DNA of 37,793 bases from Alphaproteobacteria bacterium (GCA_022822125.1 JAJECF010000054.1:1-37793), one strand, 5' to 3'. Positions 23,168 through 34,680 are shown, numbered from the stretch's first letter. Program-made: numbers and translations. The notes: a model not told the origin generated them from the sequence alone.

Positions 23168-24030
23168 GCCCGGAGCCGCCTGCGGGGTTCCGCATCGACG
23201 CGAGCCCGCGCATCCCGCTCGGCAAGGGCCATGCGGTCTCGCGTGGCTGGACGAAGGCGACCGGCGACGCGCCCAGGGGCGTCACCTGGCACTGGACGGC
23301 GACGCACGACCTGGCCGCCTGCGACCGCCTGCTCGGCGGCGCGGAGCCCGAGCGCAAGGGGCAGGCCTCCGCGCATTACGCTGTCGGGCGCAGCTTTGCG
23401 GAGGGCGTGTCGCGCTATGTGTCGCTCGCCAACCGCTCCTGGCATGCGGGCGTAGAGCAGAAATTGCGCTGGGACGGGCGGCCCTCGACGGCCCGCACCA
23501 AGGGCGCGCGCGCCTGCATCGGCGTCGAGACGGTGAATATCGGCTACACGCGCGAGGGCGTGCCCGCAGGCCCGGACTGGATTGAGGCCGCGACGCCTGA
23601 CGGCCGCCATGTGTTTCTCGTGGAACCGTGGACGGAGGAGCAGATCGCCATGATGGCGGCCGTCGGGCGCGAAATCGTCGCCCGTTGGCCGGGGATCGGG
23701 CCGCGCGACCATCACGGCCATCACGACCTCTGCCCCGCATACAAGCAGGACGTGCTGGGCTTCCCCTTCGCCCGCGTGCTGCGCGCGATCTACGCCGACC
23801 CGGAGATTCCGGATGTCTGGTCGGATGTCTGGATGCCAGAGGGCCGACAGCGCGCGCTCGCGCGGCTCGGCTTCGACCCCGGCCCTGCGGATGGCATATG
23901 GGGCCCCCGCTCCGACGCCGCGCTACGCGCCTTCCAGGCCGATGCCGGCCTGGAGGTCAATGGCTGGTGGACCGTCTGGGTCTCCTGGGCCGCGCACGAC
24001 AGGGAGGCGGGTGCAGACGCAGAGCGATAG
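23164..24030 (+). CDS. N-acetylmuramoyl-L-alanine amidase with peptidoglycan-binding domain
   Basis: The 288-residue protein has an Amidase_2 (AmpD-like) domain: [12 protein letters not shown] with His43, SAHYAVGRS, the RSWHAG block, [10 protein letters not shown], and [16 protein letters not shown], where His186 and Asp196 match the AmpD zinc ligands. Residues about 228-275 form a PG_binding_1 domain ([28 protein letters not shown]). It should cut the bond between N-acetylmuramate and the peptide stem. No signal peptide is seen, so it may act in the cytoplasm on recycled muropeptides or be exported otherwise. The GTG at 23164 overlaps the lysK stop (GTGA). The grouping with an aminoacyl-tRNA synthetase is unusual. 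Confidence 0.9.
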   Translation: MSPEPPAGFRIDASPRIPLGKGHAVSRGWTKATGDAPRGVTWHWTATHDLAACDRLLGGAEPERKGQASAHYAVGRSFAEGVSRYVSLANRSWHAGVEQKLRWDGRPSTARTKGARACIGVETVNIGYTREGVPAGPDWIEAATPDGRHVFLVEPWTEEQIAMMAAVGREIVARWPGIGPRDHHGHHDLCPAYKQDVLGFPFARVLRAIYADPEIPDVWSDVWMPEGRQRALARLGFDPGPADGIWGPRSDAALRAFQADAGLEVNGWWTVWVSWAAHDREAGADAER

Positions 24031-24042
24031 CCCTGCCGGTCC

Positions 24043-24381
24043 TCAGGCCGCCATGCCGGGCGTTTCGATGCCGCGCTCGTTGAAATAGCCCTGCAACTCG
24101 CCCGCATCCCACATTTCGCGCACGATGTCGCAGCCGCCGACGAACTCGCCTTGGACATAAAGCTGCGGGATGGTCGGCCAGCCGGTGAACTCCTTGATGC
24201 CCTGGCGGACTTCCATGTCCTCCAGCACGTTCACCGAATGGTATTTCACGCCCATATGGTTCAACACGCCGGCCACCGCCGAGGAGAAGCCGCATTGCGG
24301 GAAGACGGGCGTGCCCTTCATGAACAGCACGACTTCGTTTCCGTTCACGGTTTCCTGGATGTTCGTCATCGCGTCGCTCAT
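24043..24381 (-). CDS. grxD: Monothiol CGFS glutaredoxin, Grx4/GrxD type
   Basis: The 112-residue product has the CGFS active site (30-33, [16 protein letters not shown]), the glutathione-binding [26 protein letters not shown] and the usual short C-terminus. These proteins hold a glutathione-ligated 2Fe-2S cluster as a bridged dimer and, with BolA, deliver or sense iron-sulfur clusters. The start at 24381 gives the family length; a longer frame upstream lies inside bolA. It is the last gene of the purC-purS-purQ-purL-bolA-grxD run, 16 bases after bolA, the partner it is expected to bind. Confidence 0.96.
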   Translation of the reverse strand: MSDAMTNIQETVNGNEVVLFMKGTPVFPQCGFSSAVAGVLNHMGVKYHSVNVLEDMEVRQGIKEFTGWPTIPQLYVQGEFVGGCDIVREMWDAGELQGYFNERGIETPGMAA

Positions 24382-24397
24382 CGGCGCTCTCCCGGTT

Positions 24398-24637
24398 TCA
24401 AGAGGTTTCGGGGGCGGCGGTGCGCAGCGCAAGCGCGTGCAATTCGCCCCCCATTCGGCCCTGCAGGGCCCTGTAAACGATCTGGTGCTGCTGCACGCGG
24501 GACTTGCCGCGGAACGCCTCCGACACCACGCGCGCGGCATAGTGGTCGCCGTCGCCCGCAAGGTCCTCGATCGTGACCTCCGCATCGGGCAACGCCTCGC
24601 GGATCAGGCGCTCGATGTCTTCCGCCTGCATGGGCAT
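24398..24637 (-). CDS. bolA: BolA family protein
   Basis: This 79-residue BolA-like protein reads [21 protein letters not shown], then an acidic [18 protein letters not shown] block and [25 protein letters not shown], with the conserved histidines that ligate the shared 2Fe-2S cluster with a CGFS glutaredoxin. It lies directly before grxD and 13 bases after purL. An ATG at 24631 is a second possible start. Joint expression with grxD supports an iron-sulfur trafficking role. Confidence 0.94.
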   Translation of the reverse strand: MPMQAEDIERLIREALPDAEVTIEDLAGDGDHYAARVVSEAFRGKSRVQQHQIVYRALQGRMGGELHALALRTAAPETS

Positions 24638-24650
24638 TTGTCGCGTCCCC

Positions 24651-26815
<2,165 letters not shown>

Positions 26816-26819
<4 letters not shown>

Positions 26820-27469
26820 GCGGCGAGCGATTCGAACAGTGCGCGGCCGTCCGTGCCGCCGAGCAGCGTATCGGCGGCGCGCTCCGGATGCGGCATCATG
26901 CCGAGCACATTGCGGCTCTCGTTCAGGATGCCGGCGATGTCCCCGGCGGAGCCGTTCGGGTTGTCGAGATAACGGAAGGCGATGCGGTCCTCGCCGGCAA
27001 GGCGTTCCAGCGTCCCGGCGTCCACGAAATAATTGCCGTCATGGTGCGCGACCGGCATCCGGAGCGCGTCGCCCGGCCTGTAGCCGCCGGTAAACGGGCT
27101 GTCAGCTGTCTCCACGCGGAGCTTCACGGGTCGGCAGACGAAGCGGAGCCCCGCATTGCGCAAGAGCGCCCCCGGCAGGAGGCCGCATTCCGTCAACACC
27201 TGGAAGCCGTTGCAGATGCCGAGCACCCGCACGCCCCGTTTCGCAGCGCCGATGACGGCCTGTACGATGGGCGCGCGCGCGGCCATCGCGCCGGGCCGCA
27301 GATAGTCGCCATAGGAGAAGCCGCCGGGCAGCACCACCAGATCGGCCGGCGGCAGCACCGGCTCGCCATGCCACACCATTTCAACGGGCCGGCCGGTCGC
27401 CGCCTCCAGCGCAACCCGGGCGTCGCGGTCGCAATTCGACCCCGGAAACACGACGACAACCGCCTTCAT
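26816..27469 (-). CDS. purQ: Phosphoribosylformylglycinamidine synthase glutaminase subunit PurQ
   Basis: This 217-residue class I glutamine amidotransferase releases ammonia for PurL. The nucleophile is Cys86 in VLGICNGFQ, with His194 and Glu196 in MMPHPER. The N-terminus [14 protein letters not shown] is the PurQ signature. The ATG at 27469 overlaps purS, and the stop overlaps purL, each by 4 bases. An upstream extension to 27523 would lie in purS and is rejected. Confidence 0.97.
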
Positions 27470-27705
27470 GCGATCTCGATCGTGTAGTCCTCGATGACCG
27501 GGTTGGCGAGCAGGCGTTCGCACATCGCGGCAAGCGCGGTCTCGGCGGCGGCCGGATCGGTTTCCGCGAGCTCCAGCTCGATCACCTTGCCCTGGCGGGC
27601 CGTTTCCACGCCCTCGAAACCCAGGCCCGCCAGCGCCTGCGCGACCGCCTTGCCCTGCGGGTCGAGCACGCCGGCGCGGGGCATCACCAGCACCCGCGCC
27701 TTCAC
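27466..27705 (-). CDS. purS: Phosphoribosylformylglycinamidine synthase subunit PurS
   Basis: This 79-residue protein has the PurS pattern: [41 protein letters not shown] and a final [11 protein letters not shown]. It forms the dimer that bridges PurL and PurQ. It overlaps purC and purQ by 4 bases each, so the whole FGAM synthetase is made in step. Confidence 0.96.
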   Translation of the reverse strand: MKARVLVMPRAGVLDPQGKAVAQALAGLGFEGVETARQGKVIELELAETDPAAAETALAAMCERLLANPVIEDYTIEIA

Positions 27706-28460
27706 GCGCTCGCCTTTGGCAGGGGCTCTACATTACTTTCCTGGAGGATGCCGAGCCGCCGCGCCACCTCCCGGTAGGCCTCCGCGACATCGCCCATATC
27801 GCGGCGGAACCGGTCCTTGTCCAGCACCTCGTTGGTCTGCAGGTCCCAGAGGCGGCAGCTGTCGGGGCTGATCTCGTCGGCCAGCACGATGCGCACATCC
27901 TCCTGGGTGTAGAGGCGCCCGAACTCGACCTTGAAATCCACCAGGCGGAGCCCGACGCCGAGGAACAGCCCGCTCAGATAGTCGTTCACTCTGAGCGCCA
28001 GGTTGAAAATGTCGTCGAGGTCCTGCGGCGAGGCCCAGCCGAAGGCGGTGATATGCTCCTCCGTGACCATCGGGTCGTCGAGCTCGTCATTCTTGTAATA
28101 ATACTCGACGATGGACCGGGGCAGCGGCGTGCCCTCGTCGATCTTGAAACGCGACGCCAGCGATCCGGCGGCGATGTTCCGCACGACAACCTCGACCGGA
28201 ATGATCTCGACCTCGCGGATCAGCTGCTCGCGCATGTTGAGGCGGCGCACGAAGTGGGTCGGTATGCCCATTTCCTGCAGCCGGACCATCAGATATTCGG
28301 AAATCCGGTTGTTTAGCACCCCCTTGCCGGAGATCGTGGCTTTCTTGCGGTTGTTAAAGGCAGTGGCGTCGTCCTTGAAATACTGGACGAGCGTTCCGGG
28401 CTCGGGGCCTTCGTAGAGAACTTTGGCCTTGCCCTCGTAGATGCGTTTGCGTCTTGCCAT
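27702..28460 (-). CDS. purC: SAICAR synthetase (PurC)
   Basis: The 252-residue enzyme joins aspartate to CAIR. The opening [32 protein letters not shown], then [16 protein letters not shown] and the [12 protein letters not shown] block are characteristic. The ATG at 28460 has GGTGG 7 bases upstream. It is the first gene of the purine run and probably follows a promoter in the 91-base gap after the NRDE gene. The 4-base overlap with purS makes translation coupled. Confidence 0.97.
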   Translation of the reverse strand: MARRKRIYEGKAKVLYEGPEPGTLVQYFKDDATAFNNRKKATISGKGVLNNRISEYLMVRLQEMGIPTHFVRRLNMREQLIREVEIIPVEVVVRNIAAGSLASRFKIDEGTPLPRSIVEYYYKNDELDDPMVTEEHITAFGWASPQDLDDIFNLALRVNDYLSGLFLGVGLRLVDFKVEFGRLYTQEDVRIVLADEISPDSCRLWDLQTNEVLDKDRFRRDMGDVAEAYREVARRLGILQESNVEPLPKASA

Positions 28461-28497
28461 GGATATCCACCGAGTGCCGCCCGACGGAAGACCGGCA

Positions 28498-28547
28498 AAG
28501 CGCCGGGCTTGCGGGTCGCCGAATCGGATATAGCAAGCCCGGCGCTT
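28498..28547 (-). terminator. 15-base inverted repeat between the NRDE gene and purC
   Basis: AAGCGCCGGGCTTGC (28498-28512) and its perfect complement (28533-28547) flank a 20-base loop. On the minus strand it starts 4 bases after the NRDE stop and is followed by TTTGCC, only a weak T tract. It could end NRDE transcription or act as an operator of the purC promoter. The position before purC favours one of these two roles. Confidence 0.4.
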
Positions 28548-28551
28548 CTTC

Positions 28552-29301
28552 TCAATGAAGCTCGACATAACCGCCGGTTTCCGGCCAGGTGCGGGCGAAA
28601 CGCCAGACGGGCGCCGCCCCGGCATCCGCCGGAAGGGCGAGCAGGGCGCGAGAGACGGTGCCGAAGCCCCAGCCGGTGCGCACATGCATGGCGCCGTTGG
28701 GATCGAGCACGCCGGGCGCGGTCTCCTCCGATGCGAGCAGGGCCTCCCAGTCGGCCCAACCGTCCGGCGCCTCCGGGTCGGGCGCGCGGGCGGCCTCGAA
28801 CCGGGGCAGGTAGTAGTCCGTGCGTTCGGAGCTGACGCAGTCGTTCAGGTCCCAGGCCGTCAGCATGGAAATCCCCGGTCCGATCGGCTGCGCCGATACG
28901 CCGCGTTCGCCTGTATGGCGAATCCAGAAGGCCTCCTCGCGGTCGGCGACGAGCATGTTGAAGCTGCGATAGGTGCGCCCGTCCACTTCCGCCATGGCGG
29001 CGGCCGCCCGGCGGGCGGTGTCATGGTCCAGCGCCTTCAGCACCAGCAGGCCGCGCGTGCGCTTGCCGCGGGCGGGGCCGAGCGAGCCGCGCCGGTTGAG
29101 GATGGCGGCGACCACGCCTGCCCCGTTCAGCCCCATCCAGCTTCCGCCCGCCTCCTCGTCGAGGCCGGCGAGCACGCCCGGCCGGTCGGGCCAGTGGCGG
29201 GCCGGCGGCCGCCAGGGACGGTCCACGGCTTCGTCGCGATTCGCGCCGATAATCGCGGGCCAGGCATGGCCGGGCCGGCGGAGCAGGACGACAGTACACA
29301 T
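28552..29301 (-). CDS. NRDE family protein (TANGO2-like)
   Basis: The 249-residue product has the NRDE signature: CTVVLLRRP at the start and [12 protein letters not shown] near residue 20, then [19 protein letters not shown]. The family (Transport and Golgi organisation 2) has an Ntn-hydrolase-like fold with the conserved N-terminal cysteine Cys2, and a proposed link to heme or lipid handling; its reaction is not established. The ATG at 29301 puts the cysteine at position 2, which decides the start. It is divergent from the DUF1476 gene with 82 bases between. Confidence 0.88.
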   Translation of the reverse strand: MCTVVLLRRPGHAWPAIIGANRDEAVDRPWRPPARHWPDRPGVLAGLDEEAGGSWMGLNGAGVVAAILNRRGSLGPARGKRTRGLLVLKALDHDTARRAAAAMAEVDGRTYRSFNMLVADREEAFWIRHTGERGVSAQPIGPGISMLTAWDLNDCVSSERTDYYLPRFEAARAPDPEAPDGWADWEALLASEETAPGVLDPNGAMHVRTGWGFGTVSRALLALPADAGAAPVWRFARTWPETGGYVELH

Positions 29302-29383
29302 GGAAGCTATGCAAATCCCGAGCGGGACCGGATATATATCGCCCGTAACCCGCCCGACCAAGCTAGCTAAAGGGACGACCCGC

Positions 29384-29704
29384 ATGGCGACCTTCGCAGA
29401 CCGCGAAAAGCAGTTCGAGACCAGATACAGCCGCGACGAGGAGCTGCGCTTCAAGGTGCAGGCCCGGCGCAACCGGCTGCTCGGCGAGTGGGCGGGCGCG
29501 CAATGGGGGCTCGAAGGCGAGGACCTGAGAGCCTATGGCCGCAGCGTGGTGCAGTCGGATTTCGACCGTCCGGGCGACGACGACGTGCTGCAGAAGGTGC
29601 TGGCCGACCTGAGCGCACAGGGCATCCGGACCGACGCCCGGCGGCTCCGCAACCGCATGGAGGAATTGCTCGAGGAAGCCAAGGCGCAGATCATGGCGGA
29701 GTAG
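29384..29704 (+). CDS. DUF1476 protein, F1 ATPase zeta-inhibitor type
   Basis: The 106-residue product MATFADREKQFETRYSRDEE with EELRFKVQARRNRLLGEWA, then VLQKVLADL and a helical C-terminus, matches the alphaproteobacterial DUF1476 family. Its Paracoccus member, the zeta subunit, binds F1 and blocks ATP hydrolysis with its N-terminal segment. Family members in free-living species may be weaker inhibitors. The ATG at 29384 has AAAGG upstream. The gene stands alone, convergent with the dehydrogenase gene that follows. Confidence 0.93.
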   Translation: MATFADREKQFETRYSRDEELRFKVQARRNRLLGEWAGAQWGLEGEDLRAYGRSVVQSDFDRPGDDDVLQKVLADLSAQGIRTDARRLRNRMEELLEEAKAQIMAE

Positions 29705-29706
29705 GG

Positions 29707-29732
29707 CCGGGCGGCCTTCCGTCTGCGCCCGG
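29707..29732. terminator. Short stem-loop between convergent genes
   Basis: CCGGGCG (29707-29713) pairs with CGCCCGG (29726-29732) around a 12-base loop in the 28-base gap between the DUF1476 and dehydrogenase stops. No T run follows on either strand, so a bidirectional terminator is only a guess from position. Confidence 0.3.
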
Positions 29733-30722
29733 TCAGAAGAACTGTTCCAGCACCCGGTCCGGCGGGCGGTGGCCGTCTGTGAAGGCCTTGATGTTGACGA
29801 TCACCCGCTCGCCCATTTCCAGCCGGCCCTCCAGCGTGGCGGAGCCCATATGCGGCAGCAGCACCACGTTGTCGAGCGCGCGCAGCTTGGGGTCGATGGC
29901 GGGCTCGCGTTCGAAGACGTCGAGCGCCGCGCCGGCCAGTCTTCCGGCGAGCAGCGCGTCCAGCAACGCCGGTTCGTCGATCACCTCGCCGCGCGAAGTG
30001 TTGACGATATAGGCATGCGGCTTCATCAGCGCGAGCCGGCGGCGCGACAGCAGGTGATAGGTCGCGGGCGTGCGCGGGCAGTTGATCGACACGATGTCCA
30101 TGCGCGCCAGCATCTGGTCCAGGCTTTCCCAGTAGGTCGCCTCGACCTCGGCCTCGATATCGGGGTCCGCGCGCCGGCGGTTGTGGTAGTGGACCGAGAT
30201 GCCGAAGCCGCGCGCGCGCCGCGCCACCGCCGCCCCGATGCGCCCCATGCCGACGATTCCGAGCCGCTTGCCGTAAATCCGGTGGCCGAGAAGCGCGGTC
30301 GGCGCCCAGCCCTGCCAGCCGCCGGTCCGCACCAGGCGCTCACCCTCCGTAAGCCGGCGCGAGATCGACAGGATGAGCGCCATGGTCATGTCGGCCGTAT
30401 CGCCCGTCAGCACGCCCGGCGTGTTGGTGACGATGACGCCCCGCTTGTGCGCGGCCGCGAGGTCGATATGGTCCACGCCCGCGCCGAAGCTCGCCAGCAA
30501 TTTGAGCTGCGGGCCCGCAGCCTCCATACATTCCTCGTCGATGCGGTCGGTCACGGTCGGCACCAGAACGTCCGCCCGGCCCATGGCCTCGATGAGCCCG
30601 GCGCGGTCCATCTGCCGGTCGCTGTCGTTCAGCTCGGTGCGGAACAGCTCCATCATGCGCGTCTCCACCGCGTCGGGGAGCTTGCGCGTGACGATGACGA
30701 GCGGTTTCGGCGCGGCGGGCAT
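29733..30722 (-). CDS. D-2-hydroxyacid dehydrogenase, glyoxylate/hydroxypyruvate reductase type
   Basis: The 329-residue enzyme has the NAD(P) motif GIVGMGRIGAAVARRA (GxGxxG at 158-163) and the catalytic triad Arg244 (NTSRGEVID), Glu273 (FEREP) and His291 (LPHMGSAT). SFGAGVDHIDL (78-88) and VTNTPGVLTGDTADMTMALIL are typical of the GyaR/GhrB group. The basic HNRRR after the second strand suggests NADPH. The start at 30722 gives the normal length. It is 128 bases downstream of the alpha/beta hydrolase gene, so it may be transcribed separately. Confidence 0.92.
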   Translation of the reverse strand: MPAAPKPLVIVTRKLPDAVETRMMELFRTELNDSDRQMDRAGLIEAMGRADVLVPTVTDRIDEECMEAAGPQLKLLASFGAGVDHIDLAAAHKRGVIVTNTPGVLTGDTADMTMALILSISRRLTEGERLVRTGGWQGWAPTALLGHRIYGKRLGIVGMGRIGAAVARRARGFGISVHYHNRRRADPDIEAEVEATYWESLDQMLARMDIVSINCPRTPATYHLLSRRRLALMKPHAYIVNTSRGEVIDEPALLDALLAGRLAGAALDVFEREPAIDPKLRALDNVVLLPHMGSATLEGRLEMGERVIVNIKAFTDGHRPPDRVLEQFF

Positions 30723-30850
30723 GAAGCCGGCGCCTATGGGTTGTTCGCGCAGGACGGCAAGGCGCCGCAGCCGGCAATGAAAGAGACAGGAACGGTTCCG
30801 TCCATAGCGGAAACGCTCTAGCAAGCCGCGCGGGAGGAGTCCACCGGCCG

Positions 30851-31660
30851 TCACCCGGTGCGGGCGAGGAAGTCCCCATAGATGCGGTTGAACGCCTTGG
30901 CCCGGTCCCAATTGGGGAAGTGGCCGGCGCCCTCGATCACCGCCATGTCCGCGCCCCGGATTTCGTCCCGGTAGAGCGCCATCCGGTCCGGCGGCGTCGG
31001 CACATCGTGCTCTCCGGCGACGACCAGCGTGGGCGTCTCGATCCCGCCGAGCCGTCCATCGTAATCCATGCCGCCGATCGCCTCGCCCGAATGCACATAG
31101 CCTGCAAGCGGGTTGGCGGAGGCAATCTCTATCAGGCGGGCATAGCTCGCCGGATTTTCCCTGCGCCACGCCTCGGTCGTGTAGCGGGCCATGATTTCTT
31201 CGGCAGCCGGCGCCATATTGTCCCCGAGCGCGGCCAGACGGGCGGCCGTCCGCCGGAGCCGCTCGCTGTTGGCGGCGGGGAGCACGCCCTGGGTCGCAAG
31301 GAAGGTCACGCTTGCAAGACGCGAAGAATGCTCCAGCGCGAGCGCGAAGCCGACCATACCGCCAAGCGAGGAGCCGAGGTAATGCGCCCGGTCGATGCCC
31401 TCCGCGTCCAGCAGGGCGACGACATCGAGCGCAAGGTCCTCCATCGCATAGGATGCAGGGCTGACGGGGCTCTCGCCGTGGCCCCGGAAATCCAGCGCGA
31501 TCACGCGGTAGCGGCCTACGAAGGCCTCAACCTGCGGCGCGAACTGGGCGCGGGAGAGGATTTGCGCATGGCCGAGGAGCAGCGCCGGCCTGCTCGCATC
31601 GCCGTGGACTTCATAGACGGTTTGCGCCCCGTCCCGCTCAACCGTACGGACCGTTCCCAT
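30851..31660 (-). CDS. Alpha/beta hydrolase, 3-oxoadipate enol-lactonase-like
   Basis: The 269-residue product has the nucleophile elbow GSSLGG (Ser98), the DFRGHGES turn before it, a likely acid in GEHDVPTP and a histidine in GAGHFPN. The sequence between resembles the PcaD-like enol-lactonase group, but the reaction is not proven. The oxyanion HG is replaced by LLGHAQ. The ATG at 31660 overlaps the crotonase gene stop by one base; GTG at 31663 would make a 4-base overlap. Coupled to the crotonase-fold gene, it may serve acyl-CoA or ring-fission product breakdown (inference). Confidence 0.85.
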   Translation of the reverse strand: MGTVRTVERDGAQTVYEVHGDASRPALLLGHAQILSRAQFAPQVEAFVGRYRVIALDFRGHGESPVSPASYAMEDLALDVVALLDAEGIDRAHYLGSSLGGMVGFALALEHSSRLASVTFLATQGVLPAANSERLRRTAARLAALGDNMAPAAEEIMARYTTEAWRRENPASYARLIEIASANPLAGYVHSGEAIGGMDYDGRLGGIETPTLVVAGEHDVPTPPDRMALYRDEIRGADMAVIEGAGHFPNWDRAKAFNRIYGDFLARTG

Positions 31661-32445
31661 CACGCCGTCTCCCTTTTGCGCCGCGCCGCCCGTTCCTCGA
31701 AGAAGGCGGCCGCGACGCGCTGCGGTTCGCCGTCGCTGTAGGCGGCATGCTGGTAGCGCATCGCCGCCTGCACGGTCTCGTCATAGTCCGCCTGCGTGCG
31801 CTCCAGCAGACGGCGCTTGGTCAGCCTGACGGCGAGCGGCGGCAGCACCGCCAGTTCCTCCGCAAGCTCCATCGCCCGCCCCATCACGCGCTCCGGCGGC
31901 ACGATCTCGTTGACCATGCCCCAGGCGAGGCAGGTTTCGGCATCCGCCAGCCGGCCGGTGAGCGACAGCTCCACCGCGCGGGCATGGCCGACCACGCGCT
32001 CGATGATGAACGGGCCGACCGTGCTCGGAATGCCGGCGCGCACCTCCGGCTGGCCCATGCGCACGCCCGGATGCGCGATGCGGATATCGGCATGGAGCGC
32101 GGTCTGCAGGCCGAAACCGGCAGCGAGCCCGTTCAGCGCCACGACGACCGGCTTCTCCAGCGCTCGCACGGACTGGTAGAGCGCGCCCAGATGCAGGAAA
32201 TGCTCCTGCACGGTTTTCTCGTCGAAGCGCGCTGAATCGTTCAGGTCCTGTCCTGCCGAGAAGGCGCGCTCGCCCGCCCCGGTCAGCACGACCGCGCGCA
32301 CCGCCTCGTCCGCGTTCAGGCCGTTCAGAACACGCGGCAGCAGGTCCCGCATTTCGAGGTTGAGCGCATTCAGCGCTTCCGGACGGTTCAGCGTCACAAC
32401 GGCAATCGCGCCGTCGCGGCGCTCCAGAACGGGCGGTTGGGTCAT
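31660..32445 (-). CDS. Enoyl-CoA hydratase/isomerase family protein (crotonase fold)
   Basis: The 261-residue product has the CoA-binding and oxyanion blocks AFSAGQDL (61-68) and NGLAAGFGLQTALHAD (105-120), then MGQPEVRAGIPS (130-141). Aligned by eye to rat enoyl-CoA hydratase, the first catalytic glutamate (Glu144) is Gln114 here, while the second (Glu164) is kept as Glu134. It may therefore be an isomerase or another crotonase-fold enzyme rather than a normal hydratase. LNRPEALNALN near the start is a clear family marker. The start codon lies 18 bases after the uvrD stop. Confidence 0.9.
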   Translation of the reverse strand: MTQPPVLERRDGAIAVVTLNRPEALNALNLEMRDLLPRVLNGLNADEAVRAVVLTGAGERAFSAGQDLNDSARFDEKTVQEHFLHLGALYQSVRALEKPVVVALNGLAAGFGLQTALHADIRIAHPGVRMGQPEVRAGIPSTVGPFIIERVVGHARAVELSLTGRLADAETCLAWGMVNEIVPPERVMGRAMELAEELAVLPPLAVRLTKRRLLERTQADYDETVQAAMRYQHAAYSDGEPQRVAAAFFEERAARRKRETA

Positions 32446-32463
32446 GGGCGGGGCTGTCCTCGC

Positions 32464-34656
32464 TCAGGCGGGCTCGACGAAGCTGTCGATCAGGGTCTTG
32501 TCGCCGGAGGTCTCGAAATCGACGGTGAGTTTCTCGCGGTCTATGGCGCGCACGGCCCCATAGCCGAATTTGTTGTGGAATACGCGCTGCCCGATCTCGA
32601 ATCGGCCTGTGCGGTCCGGGCGTGGCGACACGTCCCAGGCCGGGGCGTCGATCACGCGCCCGCCGCCCGCGCCGTAGCGCCAGGCGGAAGCCTCGCCGAA
32701 GGCGTTCTCCACATTCCGCTCGACATGCTCGTCCGGCAGCTCGTCGATGAAGCGCGAGGGCAGGGGGCTGAGCCATCGTCCCATGACCATGCGGGTCATG
32801 GCGGACGAGATCGTGACATGCCGGCGCGCGCGGGTGATGCCGACATAGGCAAGGCGGCGCTCCTCTTCCAGGCCGGCAAGCCCGTTCTCGGCAAGGGCGC
32901 GCTGGTGGGGGAACAGGCCTTCCTCCCAGCCCGGCAGGAACACGATGTCGAATTCCAGGCCCTTGGCGCCGTGCAGCGTCATCAGGGAGACGCTCTCCGC
33001 CTCGCTGCCGCCTTCGGCCTCCATGACCAGCGCGACATGCTCAAGAAACTCTTCGAGGGTGTCGAACCGCGCGAGCTGCTGCACGAGCTCGCCCAGATTC
33101 TCCAGCCGGCCGGGCGCGTCGAGCCCCTTGTCCTTCCGCCACATCTCCCGGTAGCCGCTTTCTTCGAGGATCGCGTCTGCGAGGTCCGCATGGGGTTCGC
33201 TGCCGAGCCTGGCGCGCCAGCCGTCGATGACGCGGCAGAAGCCGGCGAGCGCATTGCGGGCACGGGGTTTCAGTTCTTCCGTCTCGACCAGCCGGCGGGC
33301 GGCCTCGGACAGCGGAATCCGCTCGGCGCGGGCGAGGCGATGCACCGGGTGCAGGGTGGCGTCACCGATGCCGCGTTTCGGCAGGTTGACGATGCGCTCG
33401 AAGGCGAGATCGTCCTCGGGAAAGAGGACGGCGCGCAGATAGGCGATGGCGTCGCGCGCCTCGCGCCGCTCGTAGAAGCGCGGGCCGCCGATGACGCGGT
33501 AGTTCAGCCCGAGCGCGACGAACCGTTCCTCGAAGGCGCGCATCTGGAAGGATGCGCGCACCAGCACCGCCATTTGTCCAAGGCCGGTCCCGGCGCGCTG
33601 CAGCGCCTCGATTTCCGCGCCGGCAAGCCGCGCCTCCGCCTCCCCGTCGGGAACGGTGTGGACGGTAATCGGGCGGGAGTCCTCGCGGTCGGTCCAGAGC
33701 GTCTTGCCGAGCCGGCTGCGATTATTGGCGATCAGCCCTGAGGCGGCGCCCAGAATGTCGCCGGTCGAGCGATAGTTCTGCTCCAGCCGGATAATCTTCG
33801 CGCCTTCGAAGTCGTTCTCGAAGCGCAGGATGTTGCCGACCTCCGCCCCGCGCCAGCCGTAGATGGACTGGTCGTCGTCGCCGACGCAGCAGATGTTGCG
33901 GCGGCGCTGGGCGAGCAGCCGGAGCCAGAGATACTGGGCGACATTGGTGTCCTGGTATTCGTCCACCAGTATGTAGCGGAACCGCTCCTGGTATTGCGCC
34001 AGCACCTCCCGGTCGCGCTGGAAGATCGTCAGGTTGTGGAGTAGCAGGTCGCCGAAATCGACGGCGTTGAGGTCGGCAAGCCGCTCCTGATAGGCCTCGT
34101 AAAGCGCCGGCGCGCGGCCGTTGGCGAAGCTCCCCGCCTCGCGGGCCGGCACCTGCTCCGGGCGCCACCCCTTGTCCTTCCATCGCTGGACGATGGCCGA
34201 AAGCTGGCGCGCGGGCCAGTGTTTCGCATCCACATTCGCGTCCGCCAGCACCTGTTTCAGCAGGCGCTCCTGGTCGTCCGGGTCCAGGATCGAGAAGGAG
34301 GGCCTGAGGCCCGCCAGCTCGGGATGGCGGCGCAATATGCGCAGGCCGAGCGCGTGGAAGGTGCCGAGCCAAAGGCCGGCGCTCATCTCGCTGCCGATCA
34401 GTGCGTCCACCCGTTCGCGCATTTCGTTCGCCGCCCGGTTGGTGAAGGTGACCGCGAGGATCTGGCTGGGCCAGGCGCGCTTCATCGCCAGCAGCAGCGC
34501 CAGCCTTGCCGTCAGCACTCGTGTCTTGCCGGTGCCCGCGCCCGAGAGCACCAGCAGCGGGCCCTCCAGCGTCTCGACCGCCTGGCGCTGCGGGGGGTTC
34601 AGCCCGGCGAGCCAGGGCGGATCGTCAACGGGCGCGGCGGACAGGGCGTCGTGCAT
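32464..34656 (-). CDS. uvrD: UvrD/PcrA-type ATP-dependent DNA helicase
   Basis: This 730-residue superfamily 1 3'-5' helicase functions in mismatch and nucleotide excision repair. LNPPQRQAVETLEGPLLVL leads into Walker A GAGTGKTRVLTA (39-50). AVTFTNRAANEMRERV, LVDEYQDTN, GDDDQSIYGWRGA, LEQNYRS, and TLHGAKGLEFDIVFLPGWEEG are intact motifs in the right order. The C-terminus carries the usual UvrD tail (RFEIGQRVFHNKFGYGAV). The ATG at 34656 gives normal length. It precedes the crotonase-fold gene by 18 bases, probably a chance operon. Confidence 0.96.
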   Translation of the reverse strand: MHDALSAAPVDDPPWLAGLNPPQRQAVETLEGPLLVLSGAGTGKTRVLTARLALLLAMKRAWPSQILAVTFTNRAANEMRERVDALIGSEMSAGLWLGTFHALGLRILRRHPELAGLRPSFSILDPDDQERLLKQVLADANVDAKHWPARQLSAIVQRWKDKGWRPEQVPAREAGSFANGRAPALYEAYQERLADLNAVDFGDLLLHNLTIFQRDREVLAQYQERFRYILVDEYQDTNVAQYLWLRLLAQRRRNICCVGDDDQSIYGWRGAEVGNILRFENDFEGAKIIRLEQNYRSTGDILGAASGLIANNRSRLGKTLWTDREDSRPITVHTVPDGEAEARLAGAEIEALQRAGTGLGQMAVLVRASFQMRAFEERFVALGLNYRVIGGPRFYERREARDAIAYLRAVLFPEDDLAFERIVNLPKRGIGDATLHPVHRLARAERIPLSEAARRLVETEELKPRARNALAGFCRVIDGWRARLGSEPHADLADAILEESGYREMWRKDKGLDAPGRLENLGELVQQLARFDTLEEFLEHVALVMEAEGGSEAESVSLMTLHGAKGLEFDIVFLPGWEEGLFPHQRALAENGLAGLEEERRLAYVGITRARRHVTISSAMTRMVMGRWLSPLPSRFIDELPDEHVERNVENAFGEASAWRYGAGGGRVIDAPAWDVSPRPDRTGRFEIGQRVFHNKFGYGAVRAIDREKLTVDFETSGDKTLIDSFVEPA

Positions 34657-34680
34657 AGACCGAGGCTATAGCACGATTCC

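Noticed and set aside
30851..31660. A true pcaD gene completing a protocatechuate pathway with pobA
   Set aside because: It is 29 kb from pobA, no other pca genes are seen, and the oxyanion motif is altered; only the fold is certain.
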